NCBI RefSeq assembly: GCF_002902665.1
Contig: NZ_PPRM01000048.1
Span: 46,220 to 88,622 of the forward strand
Source of the DNA: Macrococcoides caseolyticum
GTDB lineage: Bacteria > Bacillota > Bacilli > Staphylococcales > Staphylococcaceae
Reading direction: 5' to 3'
DNA: 42,403 nt
The position numbers were made by a program, and so were the translations under genes. Of this stretch, positions 23,435-32,140 are shown piece by piece (positions within the stretch are counted from its first letter, which is position 1; each line of letters begins with the position of its first letter). Under the pieces are notes generated by a model. It did no database searches. It saw only the letters and a program-made list of their open reading frames with translations, and was not told the DNA's origin.

Positions 23435-24829
23435 ATGAAAGATCATCATTTAAAAAGAAGTTTAAGTTCAAGACAAGTACAGATGATAGCACTTGGGGGA
23501 ACAATTGGTGTAGGTTTGTTTATGGGTGCTTCAAGCACGATTAAATGGACTGGCCCATCAGCTATCCTTGCATATTTAGTAGCTGGTTTGTTTTTATTTC
23601 TAATTATGCGTGCAATGGGAGAACTTGTTTATTTATACCCGACAACAGGTTCATTTGCTGATTATGCCTCTGAGTATCTTCATCCAGTGGCAGGTTATGT
23701 CACTGCATGGGCAAATATATTTCAGTGGATTGTAGTAGGGATGAGTGAAGTGATCGCAGTTGGACAGTATATGCAGTTCTGGTGGCCGGAATTACCAAGC
23801 TGGATACCTGGAGTTATTGTAATTATTACATTGGCAGCTGCGAACATGGCTTCAGTTAAAGCGTTTGGAGAGTTTGAATTCTGGTTTGCAATGATTAAGA
23901 TTGTAACAATTATTTTAATGATTATTGCAGGTTTAGGTATTATTTTATTTGGATTTGGAAATAACGGTAATCCAATTGGATTAAGTAACTTAACCGCACA
24001 CGGTGGTTTTTTCCCGAACGGTATTACAGGGTTTTTCTTTGCACTATCAATGGTAGTAGGATCTTACCAAGGTGTGGAATTAATCGGTATTACTGCGGGT
24101 GAAACGAAAGACCCACAGAAAAATATTACAAAAGCAGTTAACGGGATTATATGGCGTATATTAATTTTCTACATTGGAGCAATCTTTGTTATTGTGACAG
24201 TTTATCCATGGGACCAATTAGGTAACGTAGGTAGCCCATTCGTAGCTACTTTTGCTAAAGTTGGGATTACAGTTGCAGCAGGTTTTATTAACTTTGTAGT
24301 AATTACTGCAGCAATGTCAGGTTGTAACTCAGGTATATTCAGTTCAAGTCGTATGGTATTTACGCTCGCGCAAGAAGGTAAGATGCCAAAAGCATTTGCA
24401 CGCGTTATGAAAAATGGTGTGCCAGTATATGCGGTTATGATGATTTCTATCGGCATCTTTGTAGGGGTATTATTAAATATCTTCTTACCGATGTTTATTG
24501 ATGGTGCAGAAAACATTTTCGTATATGTTTACAGCGCTTCAATTTTACCAGGTATGATTCCTTGGTTTATGATCTTATTCAGTCATTTAGCATTCAGAAA
24601 GCGTGAACCAGAACTTGCAGCAAATCATCCATTTAAAATGCCGTTTGCACCAGTATCTGATTATTTAGCGATTGGCTTCTTAGTATTAGTATTGATAGGT
24701 ATGTTAATTAACGTGGATACGCGTGTATCAGTAATTATCGGAATCATCTTCTTATCAGCGATGGCTGGTGTGTATTTCTTAAGAGGATTCCATAAGTTAG
24801 ATGATGGACGTAAATTTTTAGAAAAATAA
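23435..24829 (+). CDS. Amino-acid permease, APC superfamily (AAT type)
   Basis: A 464-residue integral membrane transporter with 12 predicted helices. LKRSLSSRQVQMIALGGTIGVGLFMGASSTIKWTGPSAILAY is the classic amino-acid permease N-terminus, with the GGTIGVGLF substrate loop. GVELIGITAGETKDPQKNITKAVNGI is the consensus block after helix 6. It resembles the proton-coupled CycA/AnsP/RocE-like permeases; the substrate cannot be called between D-alanine/glycine, asparagine and others. A cre site overlaps its promoter, suggesting carbon catabolite repression and therefore a catabolic substrate. An AAAAGGGGT site precedes the ATG. It is monocistronic, with a strong terminator after it. Confidence 0.88.
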   Translation: MKDHHLKRSLSSRQVQMIALGGTIGVGLFMGASSTIKWTGPSAILAYLVAGLFLFLIMRAMGELVYLYPTTGSFADYASEYLHPVAGYVTAWANIFQWIVVGMSEVIAVGQYMQFWWPELPSWIPGVIVIITLAAANMASVKAFGEFEFWFAMIKIVTIILMIIAGLGIILFGFGNNGNPIGLSNLTAHGGFFPNGITGFFFALSMVVGSYQGVELIGITAGETKDPQKNITKAVNGIIWRILIFYIGAIFVIVTVYPWDQLGNVGSPFVATFAKVGITVAAGFINFVVITAAMSGCNSGIFSSSRMVFTLAQEGKMPKAFARVMKNGVPVYAVMMISIGIFVGVLLNIFLPMFIDGAENIFVYVYSASILPGMIPWFMILFSHLAFRKREPELAANHPFKMPFAPVSDYLAIGFLVLVLIGMLINVDTRVSVIIGIIFLSAMAGVYFLRGFHKLDDGRKFLEK

Positions 24830-24839
24830 CTACACCTTT

Positions 24840-24876
24840 AGAGGAAGATACAATAATAATGTATCTTCCTCTTTTT
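24840..24876 (+). terminator. Rho-independent terminator of the permease gene
   Basis: AGAGGAAGATAC pairs perfectly with GTATCTTCCTCT around a nine-base loop, followed by a T run. Confidence 0.93.
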
Positions 24877-24905
24877 TATATTTGAAAAATATTCAATTTA
24901 TATGC

Positions 24906-24930
24906 GTTTTGAATACATGTGAACGGGAAT
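24906..24930 (+). promoter_or_regulatory. Candidate sigma-B promoter of the large catalase
   Basis: GTTTTG (24906-24911), 13 bases, GGGAAT (24925-24930), compared with the sigma-B consensus GTTTAA-N12-15-GGGTAT (9 of 12 core bases). The Bacillus subtilis large catalase KatE is a known sigma-B gene, which supports the call. Confidence 0.55.
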
Positions 24931-24965
24931 ACTGAAATGTAAGACTATATATAGGGGGAACGATA

Positions 24966-26966
24966 ATGACTAATAAAAAAGATGAGCAATTAGAAGCATT
25001 TCGTAGAGACCACTCAGAAGATACTGCACTTACGACGAATCAAGGTTTAAAAATGGCTGAGGATGAATTTTCTCTTAAAGCTGGAGAACGTGGACCAACC
25101 TTATTAGAAGACTTTCATTTCAGAGAAAAAATGACGCATTTTGACCACGAAAGAATTCCTGAAAGAATTGTGCATGCTCGTGGCTATGGTGCACATGGAG
25201 AATTTGAACTATATGAAGATTTAAGTGAATATACAAAAGCGAAGTTTTTAACAGATACATCAAAAAAGACACCTGTATTTGTACGTTTCTCTACTGTACA
25301 AGGTTCAAAAGGATCAAATGATACAGTACGTGATGCACGTGGATTTGCGACTAAATTCTATACTGAAGAAGGTAATTATGATTTAGTAGGTAACAATATT
25401 CCTGTATTCTTTATTCAAGATGCAATTAAATTCCCGGACTTAGTACACGCAATAAAACCAGAACCACATAATGAAATTCCTCAAGGTGGTACTGCTCACG
25501 ACACGTTCTGGGATTTCTTTGCGCAAAACCCTGAGTCAACTCATATGACGATGTGGACCATGAGTGATCGTGGTTTACCAAAGAGCTTCCGCACAATGGA
25601 AGGCTTCGGTGTACATACGTTCCGTTTAATCAACAAAGAGGGAAAGTCACACTTTGTGAAATTTCACTGGAAACCATTACTCGGCACGCATTCACTCGTT
25701 TGGGATGAAGCGCAGATCATCGCGGGTAAGAATTCAGATTATAACCGTGAAGACTTATATGAAGCTATCGATAAAGGTGATTATCCTGAGTGGGAACTAG
25801 GACTTCAAATTTTACCTGAAGAAGATGAGTTTAAATTTGATTTCGATATATTAGATCCAACGAAATTATGGCCAGAAGAAGAAGTGCCAGTTAAACGTGT
25901 GGGTAAAATGACTTTAAATCGCAATGTAGATAATGTCTTCGCAGAAACAGAGCAAGTTGCATTCCATCCAGGACATCTTGTACCGGGAATTGACTTTAGT
26001 AACGATCCATTATTACAAGGGCGATTATTCTCATATACTGATACACAGTTATCTCGTCTAGGTGGACCAAACTTCCACCAAATCCCTATTAACAGACCTG
26101 TCTGCCCATTTGCGAATAATCAACGTGATGGTATGCACCAATCATTCGTGCATAAAGGACAAACATCTTATCATAACAATGCAATCAATAATAATAATCC
26201 ACATACAACACCAGTTGAAGAAGGTGGATTTGAATCATATCACGAGAAGATAGATGCGCATAAAGTACGTGCAAGAAGTGATAGTTTTAAAGAACATTAT
26301 GCACAAGCAAAATTATACTATAATAGCTTAACGCAACCGGAAAAAGAACATCTAAGAGATGGATTTGCTTTTGAATTAGGTAAATGTAAGCATGACTTTG
26401 TAAAAGAAAATGCAATTGCTAATATTAATAAAGTAGATAAAGACTTAGCGACTCAAATTGCAGATAAAATTGGAGTTCAAGCTCCTACAACTGATGAAGA
26501 AGTGAAATCAGATAAAAAGTCTCCGGCATTAAGTATGGAAAACACAGTTAAGAAACTTGATACGTTATCTGTTGCAATTATGGTTACTGCAAGTTCAAAT
26601 GAATCAGAGATCAAAGCCCTCGTGCAAAACTTAAGTGATAACAATGTCAACTTCAAGCTTGTTGCTGAGAAGGCAATGACAATCGGAGCATTAAAAGTAT
26701 CTGAAACATTTGATACTGTGCACTCTACATTCTTTGACGGTATTATCGTACTGGATGCAAAAGTGCCACTCTTACCGAAAGCGAAAGACTATGTTGAAGC
26801 AGCAAATAGACACTTTAAGACAATTGGTTTTAGCAAACGATCTGAGGCAGCAATTGATGTAACATCTGTACAAAAAGACGAGCCGGGAATCGTTGAAATT
26901 GATGGTTCTGCAAATAATTATCTTGATGAATTATTAAAACAAAGACATTGGGATAGACAACTGTAA
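24966..26966 (+). CDS. katE: Large-subunit (clade 2, HPII-type) catalase
   Basis: A 666-residue heme catalase. The N-terminal extension precedes the catalytic core, with distal His70 in RIVHARGYGAHGEF, distal Asn in DLVGNNIPVFFIQD and proximal Tyr in GRLFSYTDTQLSRLGG. After about residue 520 a linker leads to a C-terminal flavodoxin/class-I glutaminase-like domain (LSVAIMVTASSNESEIKALVQNL...). This domain is the hallmark of HPII/KatE catalases and makes the protein about 170 residues longer than KatA. It has a sigma-B-like promoter, so a stationary or general-stress role is likely, versus peroxide induction of KatA. The ATG follows AGGGGGAA. Confidence 0.95.
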   Translation: MTNKKDEQLEAFRRDHSEDTALTTNQGLKMAEDEFSLKAGERGPTLLEDFHFREKMTHFDHERIPERIVHARGYGAHGEFELYEDLSEYTKAKFLTDTSKKTPVFVRFSTVQGSKGSNDTVRDARGFATKFYTEEGNYDLVGNNIPVFFIQDAIKFPDLVHAIKPEPHNEIPQGGTAHDTFWDFFAQNPESTHMTMWTMSDRGLPKSFRTMEGFGVHTFRLINKEGKSHFVKFHWKPLLGTHSLVWDEAQIIAGKNSDYNREDLYEAIDKGDYPEWELGLQILPEEDEFKFDFDILDPTKLWPEEEVPVKRVGKMTLNRNVDNVFAETEQVAFHPGHLVPGIDFSNDPLLQGRLFSYTDTQLSRLGGPNFHQIPINRPVCPFANNQRDGMHQSFVHKGQTSYHNNAINNNNPHTTPVEEGGFESYHEKIDAHKVRARSDSFKEHYAQAKLYYNSLTQPEKEHLRDGFAFELGKCKHDFVKENAIANINKVDKDLATQIADKIGVQAPTTDEEVKSDKKSPALSMENTVKKLDTLSVAIMVTASSNESEIKALVQNLSDNNVNFKLVAEKAMTIGALKVSETFDTVHSTFFDGIIVLDAKVPLLPKAKDYVEAANRHFKTIGFSKRSEAAIDVTSVQKDEPGIVEIDGSANNYLDELLKQRHWDRQL

Positions 26967-26969
26967 AAT

Positions 26970-26997
26970 AAAGACCTCTACGTGAGGTCTTTTTTAA
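26970..26997 (+). terminator. Rho-independent terminator of the large catalase
   Basis: AAAGACCTC and GAGGTCTTT flank a TACGT loop, with a T run following. Confidence 0.92.
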
Positions 26998-27007
26998 TTT
27001 TGAATAT

Positions 27008-27040
27008 AAAAAAAACACAGCAGAGCAATCTACTGTGCTT
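27008..27040 (-). terminator. Rho-independent terminator of the stress protein gene
   Basis: On the minus strand AGCACAGTAGA (27038-27028) pairs with TCTGCTGTGTT with two G-T pairs and is followed by an eight-base T run. It lies just after the stop of the pyridoxamine-oxidase-like gene. Confidence 0.85.
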
Positions 27041-27045
27041 ACATA

Positions 27046-27528
27046 CTATTTAAGATTAAGTGATTCATTCAATGAACTGTCTTCTCTGCTACCTTTTTCT
27101 TTCGAAAAAAGTGATTTAATACCTTCAACAACAGTTTTAACTGATTCATCTGTTGCCCAGTACTCTGCTGATTCAGGAACGACTTTAATTAGAACAACAT
27201 TCGGATCTTCAGGATTTGTTTTTAAGAAAGCTTCGATTCCTTTACTCCAGTATTCTTTAATTTTGTCGTTGTCATTTACGATAAAGGCATTCCCTGAAAT
27301 TGACACGTATCCTTTGTTAGCAAATGATAGATTGACACGATTATCTTTCTCAATCTCTTCAGTTTTTTCTGTGCGAGTAGACATAAACCAAATATCCCCA
27401 CTTGTATCTACATCCTGATAACTCATTGGTCGTGAAACAAGCTTACTATCTTGGATAGTTGTCATCATTGCAATGTCATTTTTTTTTATTAGTTCAAATA
27501 GCTTATTATAGCTTTCCTTTTGATTCAT
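27046..27528 (-). CDS. General stress protein 26-like, pyridoxamine 5'-phosphate oxidase-fold protein
   Basis: A 160-residue split-barrel flavin-binding protein of the general stress protein 26 (YdaG) group. The core reads FELIKKNDIAMMTTIQDSKLVSRPMSYQDVDTSGDIWFMSTRTEKTEEIEKDNRVNLSFANKGYVSISGNAFIV. The family binds FMN or similar cofactors; the reaction is not established and there is no evidence of a pyridoxamine role. The start at 27528 is fixed by GGAGG. A sigma-B-like promoter lies just upstream, fitting the sigma-B dependence of gsp26 in Bacillus. It is divergent from the small gene at 27604. Confidence 0.88.
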   Translation of the reverse strand: MNQKESYNKLFELIKKNDIAMMTTIQDSKLVSRPMSYQDVDTSGDIWFMSTRTEKTEEIEKDNRVNLSFANKGYVSISGNAFIVNDNDKIKEYWSKGIEAFLKTNPEDPNVVLIKVVPESAEYWATDESVKTVVEGIKSLFSKEKGSREDSSLNESLNLK

Positions 27529-27560
27529 ATTATCGCCTCCATATTCTTTATATATTATAA

Positions 27561-27586
27561 TTACCCTACATATTAATGCTTTATGC
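27561..27586 (-). promoter_or_regulatory. Candidate sigma-B promoter of the gsp26-like gene
   Basis: On the minus strand GCATAA (27586-27581), 14 bases, GGGTAA (27566-27561): 9 of 12 core bases of the sigma-B consensus. It ends about 33 bases before the ATG. Confidence 0.45.
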
Positions 27587-27603
27587 ATAGAAAGAGGTTA
27601 AAT

Positions 27604-27774
27604 ATGGAAAAAGAATTTGTAACGATTGACGATATCATTGAGATGGGGGTACCTTACCCACTATTTTCAAGCTGGATGACAAATGGTTTAATTACAATTG
27701 CCTATCAATCAAAGAAAGAGCGTTTCTTCTGGAAAAAAGATATAGAAAATTTAATAAAAAAATTTATAAACTAA
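27604..27774 (+). CDS. Small protein with a helix-turn-helix look
   Basis: A 56-residue protein: FVTIDDIIEMGVPYPLFSSWM, then NGLITIAYQSKKERFFWKKDIENLIKKF. The sequence order (helix, turn, helix, short beta wing, KKDIEN helix) is reminiscent of MerR/excisionase-type winged DNA-binding domains, but it is too short to be sure. The ATG at 27604 follows AGAGGT at a suitable distance; an in-frame ATG at 27583 precedes that site. It is divergent from the gsp26-like gene. Function unknown. Confidence 0.6.
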   Translation: MEKEFVTIDDIIEMGVPYPLFSSWMTNGLITIAYQSKKERFFWKKDIENLIKKFIN

Positions 27775-27801
27775 ATATTCAGAATCATCTATAAATATCT
27801 A

Positions 27802-27830
27802 TTGCCATACGTCTTTAGTGAATATATAAT
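27802..27830 (+). promoter_or_regulatory. Sigma-A promoter of the alanine symporter
   Basis: TTGCCA (27802-27807), a 17-base spacer and a consensus TATAAT (27825-27830), about 45 bases before the start codon. Confidence 0.8.
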
Positions 27831-27874
27831 TAATAAGTGTATCGCTTCACTATAATATTTAAGGGGTGGGATGT

Positions 27875-29440
27875 ATGGAAGGGATTGTAAGCTTTTTAAA
27901 CGAGATTGTATGGAGTAAACCATTAGTGTATGGCTTGTTAATTACAGGGATTTCATTTTCATTATTAATGAAGTTCTTTCAAGTCAGGCATTTAAAAGAG
28001 ATGATCCGACTAATGTTTCAAGGGGAGAAGTCACCTACAGGAATTTCTAGTTTCCAGGCAATTGCTTTATCGCTTGCTGGTCGTGTAGGAACGGGTAATA
28101 TTGTCGGTGTTTCAACAGCAATCTATATCGGTGGACCGGGAGCTGTATTCTGGATGTGGATGACTGCATTTTTGGGTGCGAGTTCAGCATTCATCGAATC
28201 TACACTGGCTCAAATTTATAAGAGAGAGATTAACGGTGAGTATCGTGGGGGACCCGCATATTATATTGAGGCAGGAATGAAAGGTGGATTTGCGAAAGGT
28301 TACGCGATATTATTCGCAGTACTGGCAATAGTATCTACTGCATTATTATTACCTGGTATTCAATCCAATGCCATTGCAAGTTCTATGAAGAATGCTTTTG
28401 GAGTCGAAGGATGGATTATCGGTATAGCACTTGCGGTGATTTTAGCATTAATTATTTTTGGAGGAGTTCGCTGGATTGCATCTGTAGCGACTGCAGTAGT
28501 CCCTTTTATGGCAATCCTATATATTTTATTAGCGGTTGTTATAATTGTTCTTAATATTGATAAAGTCCCTGGTTTATTTGCATTAATATTCAAGTCAGCT
28601 TTCAATATGGAATCAGCATTTGGTGGGATACTTGGTGCGATGATTGAAATCGGTGTTAAACGTGGACTTTATTCTAATGAAGCTGGTCAAGGTACAGGGC
28701 CTCACCCTGCCGCAGCAGCAGAAGTATCACACCCTGCTAAACAAGGTTTAGTTCAAGCTTTCTCAGTATATGTTGATACGTTATTTGTATGTACAGCAAC
28801 TGCTTTAATTATCTTGTTATCCGGTACATTCAATACAACGGACGGCTCGATGAAGGGGGATATGCCGAACTTAATTAACGATGGTGGCATATATGCACTA
28901 AATGCTGATGGAGAGAAGGACTATTCTGGAACAGCAATGTATGTTCAAGCGGGTATTGATAAAGCATTCCATGGAAGTGGTTATCAATTTGACCCGGCAT
29001 ATTCGGGTATTGGTTCGTATTTCGTTGCTATTGCACTGTTCTTCTTCGCATTTACGACCATATTAGCGTATGCATATATAGCAGAAACGAATGTCTCATA
29101 TTTGACGAAAAACGGTAGTGTAACTTTAAATAAGTTTTTAATTAACGTCGCACGTTTAATTATTGTTGGTGCAACATTCTACGGTGCAATAAAAACAGCA
29201 GACGTTGCCTGGGCGATGGGGGATTTAGGTGTAGGACTTATGGCATGGTGTAACATTATTGCAATCTGGATTTTACACAAACCAGCAGTACGTGCGCTTA
29301 AAGATTTTGAAGCACAGAAGAAAGAGAAAGGATCTGGTAAATATGCGATTTATAGACCGAATCCAAATGAATTACCAAATGCGAAATTCTGGTTAGAAGA
29401 TTATCCGAAACGTTTAAGAGAAGAGAAAATTGAAGAATAG
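27875..29440 (+). CDS. Sodium:alanine symporter (AGCS family)
   Basis: A 521-residue membrane transporter of the alanine/glycine:cation symporter family. GISSFQAIALSLAGRVGTGNIVGVSTAIYIGGPGAVFWMWMTAFLGASSAFIEST is the family signature near the N-terminus, and GVKRGLYSNEAGQGTGPHPAAAAEVSHPAKQGLVQAF is the second conserved block. About 11 helices are visible. It imports D- or L-alanine or glycine with sodium. The ATG at 27875 follows AAGGGGTG at seven bases; the overlapping GTG at 27866 is inside that site. It carries its own consensus promoter. Confidence 0.92.
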   Translation: MEGIVSFLNEIVWSKPLVYGLLITGISFSLLMKFFQVRHLKEMIRLMFQGEKSPTGISSFQAIALSLAGRVGTGNIVGVSTAIYIGGPGAVFWMWMTAFLGASSAFIESTLAQIYKREINGEYRGGPAYYIEAGMKGGFAKGYAILFAVLAIVSTALLLPGIQSNAIASSMKNAFGVEGWIIGIALAVILALIIFGGVRWIASVATAVVPFMAILYILLAVVIIVLNIDKVPGLFALIFKSAFNMESAFGGILGAMIEIGVKRGLYSNEAGQGTGPHPAAAAEVSHPAKQGLVQAFSVYVDTLFVCTATALIILLSGTFNTTDGSMKGDMPNLINDGGIYALNADGEKDYSGTAMYVQAGIDKAFHGSGYQFDPAYSGIGSYFVAIALFFFAFTTILAYAYIAETNVSYLTKNGSVTLNKFLINVARLIIVGATFYGAIKTADVAWAMGDLGVGLMAWCNIIAIWILHKPAVRALKDFEAQKKEKGSGKYAIYRPNPNELPNAKFWLEDYPKRLREEKIEE

Positions 29441-29502
29441 TTAGAGAAGAGAAGGAGTATTTATATCCCTTCTTTATTATGCACAAAAATATTATCTGAA
29501 TA

Positions 29503-29531
29503 TTGACAATATTATGACGAATAAATAGAAT
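29503..29531 (+). promoter_or_regulatory. Sigma-A promoter of the DUF485/acetate symporter operon
   Basis: TTGACA (29503-29508), 17 bases, TAGAAT (29526-29531), about 40 bases before the first gene. Confidence 0.8.
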
Positions 29532-29572
29532 TAAATAGGGTGCATAACTACACAAAATGAGGAGATGAGTAA

Positions 29573-29884
29573 ATGGAAAAGAATGATTATAATTTGATCG
29601 CTCACAGTGATAACTTTAAACAATTGCAGAAAGAACGCAAATCTTTTATCTTTCCGATTTCATTATTTTTTATTATTGCAACAATTTTATTTCCGATTCT
29701 TACTGGTTATACGGACTTTTTGAATAAAGAGGCATTTTGGAATATTTCCTGGGCATGGATTTATGCATTTATGCTTTTTATTATGGTGTGGACGCTTGTA
29801 ACACTCTATATGTCTAAAGCGAAACACTTTGATATTCAATCAGAAGCAATCATCAATGAATATCGAAAGGGGAATGATCAATGA
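29573..29884 (+). CDS. DUF485 membrane protein (YjcH-like)
   Basis: A 103-residue protein with two membrane helices: SFIFPISLFFIIATILFPILTGY and ISWAWIYAFMLFIMVWTLVTLYM. The N-terminal HSDNFKQLQKERKSFIFP block and the YMSKAKHFD end are typical of DUF485/YjcH, which is almost always encoded directly before an acetate or short-chain acid sodium symporter. The function is not established; an accessory role for the symporter is inferred. The stop overlaps the next ATG by four bases, giving translational coupling. The ATG at 29573 follows GAGGAGA. Confidence 0.92.
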   Translation: MEKNDYNLIAHSDNFKQLQKERKSFIFPISLFFIIATILFPILTGYTDFLNKEAFWNISWAWIYAFMLFIMVWTLVTLYMSKAKHFDIQSEAIINEYRKGNDQ

Positions 29885-31428
29885 ATACAACCATAATTAT
29901 TATGTTTTTATTTTTTGTGAGTTTAACTCTAATTATTACTTACTTTGCTTCAAAAAGAACAAATTCTGCTGAAGATTTCTATACGGCAGGAGGAGGACTG
30001 ACAGGATGGCAAAATGGTCTGGCTATTGCAGGAGATTATCTTTCAGCTGCATCATTTTTAGGTATTGCTGGAGCTATTGCATTATGGGGTTTTGATGGGT
30101 TTTTTTATAGTATTGGATATTTAACAGCCTATTTAATTGTATTATATATCGTTGCAGAACCATTACGAAACTTAGGGAAGTATACATTAGCAGATATGAT
30201 TGCTGCTCGATTTGAACTGAAGAAAGTACGTGCAACGGCTGCAATATCATCGATTACGATTGTTATTTTCTATATGCTTGCACAGCTTGTAGGTGCTGGT
30301 GCGCTGATTCAGCTCTTATTCAATATACCTTATACATGGGCGGTTATCATCGTTGGAATTATGATGACAATTTATGTATTATTTGGTGGCATGACAGCAA
30401 CGAGCTGGGTTCAAATGGTCAAAGCAGTGTTATTGATGGTTGGAACGATTATTATTTCTTTTCTCGTATTAAAGCACTTTAACTTTAGTATCGCCAACAT
30501 GTTTGGTGCGATGAAGTCCATTGATGCACCTGAACTTAAGAGTGACTATATTAATCCGGGGTCACAAGGGAAATCGCCATTAGATAATATCTCTTTAATC
30601 GTTGCTTTATTATTTGGTACAGCAGGATTACCGCATATTCTGATGCGTTTCTTCACGGTAAGTGATGCAAAGACTGCACGATCATCCGTGATGTGGGCAA
30701 CATGGATTATTGGGATTTTTTACATACTTACAATATTTTTAGGATTTGGTGCAGCAAGTTTATTGACACGTGAAGAAATTATTACAGCAAATCCTGCAGG
30801 AAATATGGCGGCACCTCTTCTTGCAGATAAACTTGGTGGAGATATCTTGATGTCATTTGTATGTGCTGTTGCGTTTGCTACAATTCTTGCAGTAGTTGCA
30901 GGACTTGTATTATCTGGTGCTTCTGCTTTTGCACATGATATTTATGGCGAAATTATTAAGAAAGGTAATATATCAGAACGTGAACAGATGAAAGCAGCAA
31001 AAATAGCTTCTTTAGCTGTATCCGTATTATCGATATTACTAGCTTTGTTTGCTCAAAATATGAATGTTGCCTTCCTGGTATCACTTGCTTTTTGTGTGGC
31101 AGCAAGTGCAAACTTACCGGTAATTGTATTTACGATTTTCTGGAAGAGGTTTAATACTCAAGGTGCAATCGCTGGACTTTTAACAGGATTAATAACGTCA
31201 TTAGCGCTTGTAATATTGAGCCCGAATGTAATGAATCCTGATGGAACAGCATTTATTACAGCGAATCCCATATTTCCGTTAGCGAACCCTGCAATCATAT
31301 CTGTGCCTGCAGGATTTATCGGAGCGTTCTTAGGAACGTATTTAGGTAAAGCAGAATCTGAAGATAAGTTCAGAGAAGTTGAAGTGAAGTCTGTGACAGG
31401 TATTGCTCATTCCGAAGTGACACATTAA
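29881..31428 (+). CDS. actP: Cation/acetate symporter (SSS family, ActP-like)
   Basis: A 515-residue sodium:solute symporter with about 13 helices. The N-terminus YFASKRTNSAEDFYTAGGGLTGWQNGLAIAGDYLSAASFLG is the ActP signature, and GTAGLPHILMRFFTVSDAKTARSSV with the later DIYGEIIKKGNISEREQ block is typical of the acetate/short-chain acid branch. It imports acetate or related monocarboxylates with sodium. It is coupled to DUF485 by an ATGA overlap. The substrate is inferred from family only. Confidence 0.9.
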   Translation: MNTTIIIMFLFFVSLTLIITYFASKRTNSAEDFYTAGGGLTGWQNGLAIAGDYLSAASFLGIAGAIALWGFDGFFYSIGYLTAYLIVLYIVAEPLRNLGKYTLADMIAARFELKKVRATAAISSITIVIFYMLAQLVGAGALIQLLFNIPYTWAVIIVGIMMTIYVLFGGMTATSWVQMVKAVLLMVGTIIISFLVLKHFNFSIANMFGAMKSIDAPELKSDYINPGSQGKSPLDNISLIVALLFGTAGLPHILMRFFTVSDAKTARSSVMWATWIIGIFYILTIFLGFGAASLLTREEIITANPAGNMAAPLLADKLGGDILMSFVCAVAFATILAVVAGLVLSGASAFAHDIYGEIIKKGNISEREQMKAAKIASLAVSVLSILLALFAQNMNVAFLVSLAFCVAASANLPVIVFTIFWKRFNTQGAIAGLLTGLITSLALVILSPNVMNPDGTAFITANPIFPLANPAIISVPAGFIGAFLGTYLGKAESEDKFREVEVKSVTGIAHSEVTH

Positions 31429-31432
31429 GCGT

Positions 31433-31454
31433 AAATTTGGCACCATGCCAATTT
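31433..31454. terminator. Short hairpin between convergent genes
   Basis: AAATTTGGCA-CC-ATGCCAATTT forms a near-perfect stem between actP (plus) and hrtA (minus). The T run is weak on both sides. Confidence 0.55.
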
Positions 31455-31466
31455 CACCCTTATACT

Positions 31467-32138
31467 TTATCTTTCTTTTACTAATTTTCCGCCTTCTAAT
31501 CTTAATATATGATCTGCATATTTAAAGATACGTTCGTCATGCGTAATAATAATACATGAACTGTTATTCTCTTTCACACGTTCTCTGATGACTTCAACAA
31601 CTTGTACAGCACGTTCAAAATCTAAACTTGCTGTCGGTTCATCTGCTAAGATGAGAGAAGGATGGTTCATAAACGCGCGTGCAATCGCGACACGTTGTTT
31701 CTCTCCGCCTGATAAGCTCTTAGGGTAAACTTTCGCACGATGTGATAACCCAAATGTTTCGAGCAAATCATCTGCTTTTTTCATCGCTTCTTTTTTATCC
31801 ATACCATTTTCTAATGCCACATGTAAGAGTTGTTCTTTCACAGTAAGGAAGGGTACAAGATGAGAGGCCTGAAAGATAAATCCAATGTCATCAAGGCGCA
31901 TCTTTGTAATTTCGGTTTTTGATAAGTGTGATAACGATTTATCATTGATAACTACTTCGCCACTCGTGGGTTGAAGGAGTGCACCGATAATCGTAAGTAG
32001 TGTACTTTTACCAGAACCAGAGGGTCCGTACAAGCATACAACCTCCCCGTCATTTACTGTAAAGTTAATATCTTTTAGTACTTCAGTTGTAGTATCTCCT
32101 TGTTTAAAGGATTTAGATATATGTTTTACGTCTATCAT
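31467..32138 (-). CDS. hrtA: Heme efflux ABC transporter ATPase HrtA
   Basis: A 223-residue ABC ATPase of the LolD/MacB-like class. The Walker A is GPSGSGKST, the Q-loop region is IGFIFQASHLVPFL, the signature is LSGGEKQRVAIARA, the Walker B is LILADEPTASLD and the switch His is in IIITHDERIF. It powers the HrtB permease to remove toxic heme from the membrane. The gene order hrtA-hrtB next to hssR-hssS is that of Staphylococcus aureus. Its ATG follows the hrtB stop by two bases, with GGAGAATA as ribosome site overlapping the hrtB end. Confidence 0.92.
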   Translation of the reverse strand: MIDVKHISKSFKQGDTTTEVLKDINFTVNDGEVVCLYGPSGSGKSTLLTIIGALLQPTSGEVVINDKSLSHLSKTEITKMRLDDIGFIFQASHLVPFLTVKEQLLHVALENGMDKKEAMKKADDLLETFGLSHRAKVYPKSLSGGEKQRVAIARAFMNHPSLILADEPTASLDFERAVQVVEVIRERVKENNSSCIIITHDERIFKYADHILRLEGGKLVKER

Positions 32139-32140
32139 AA

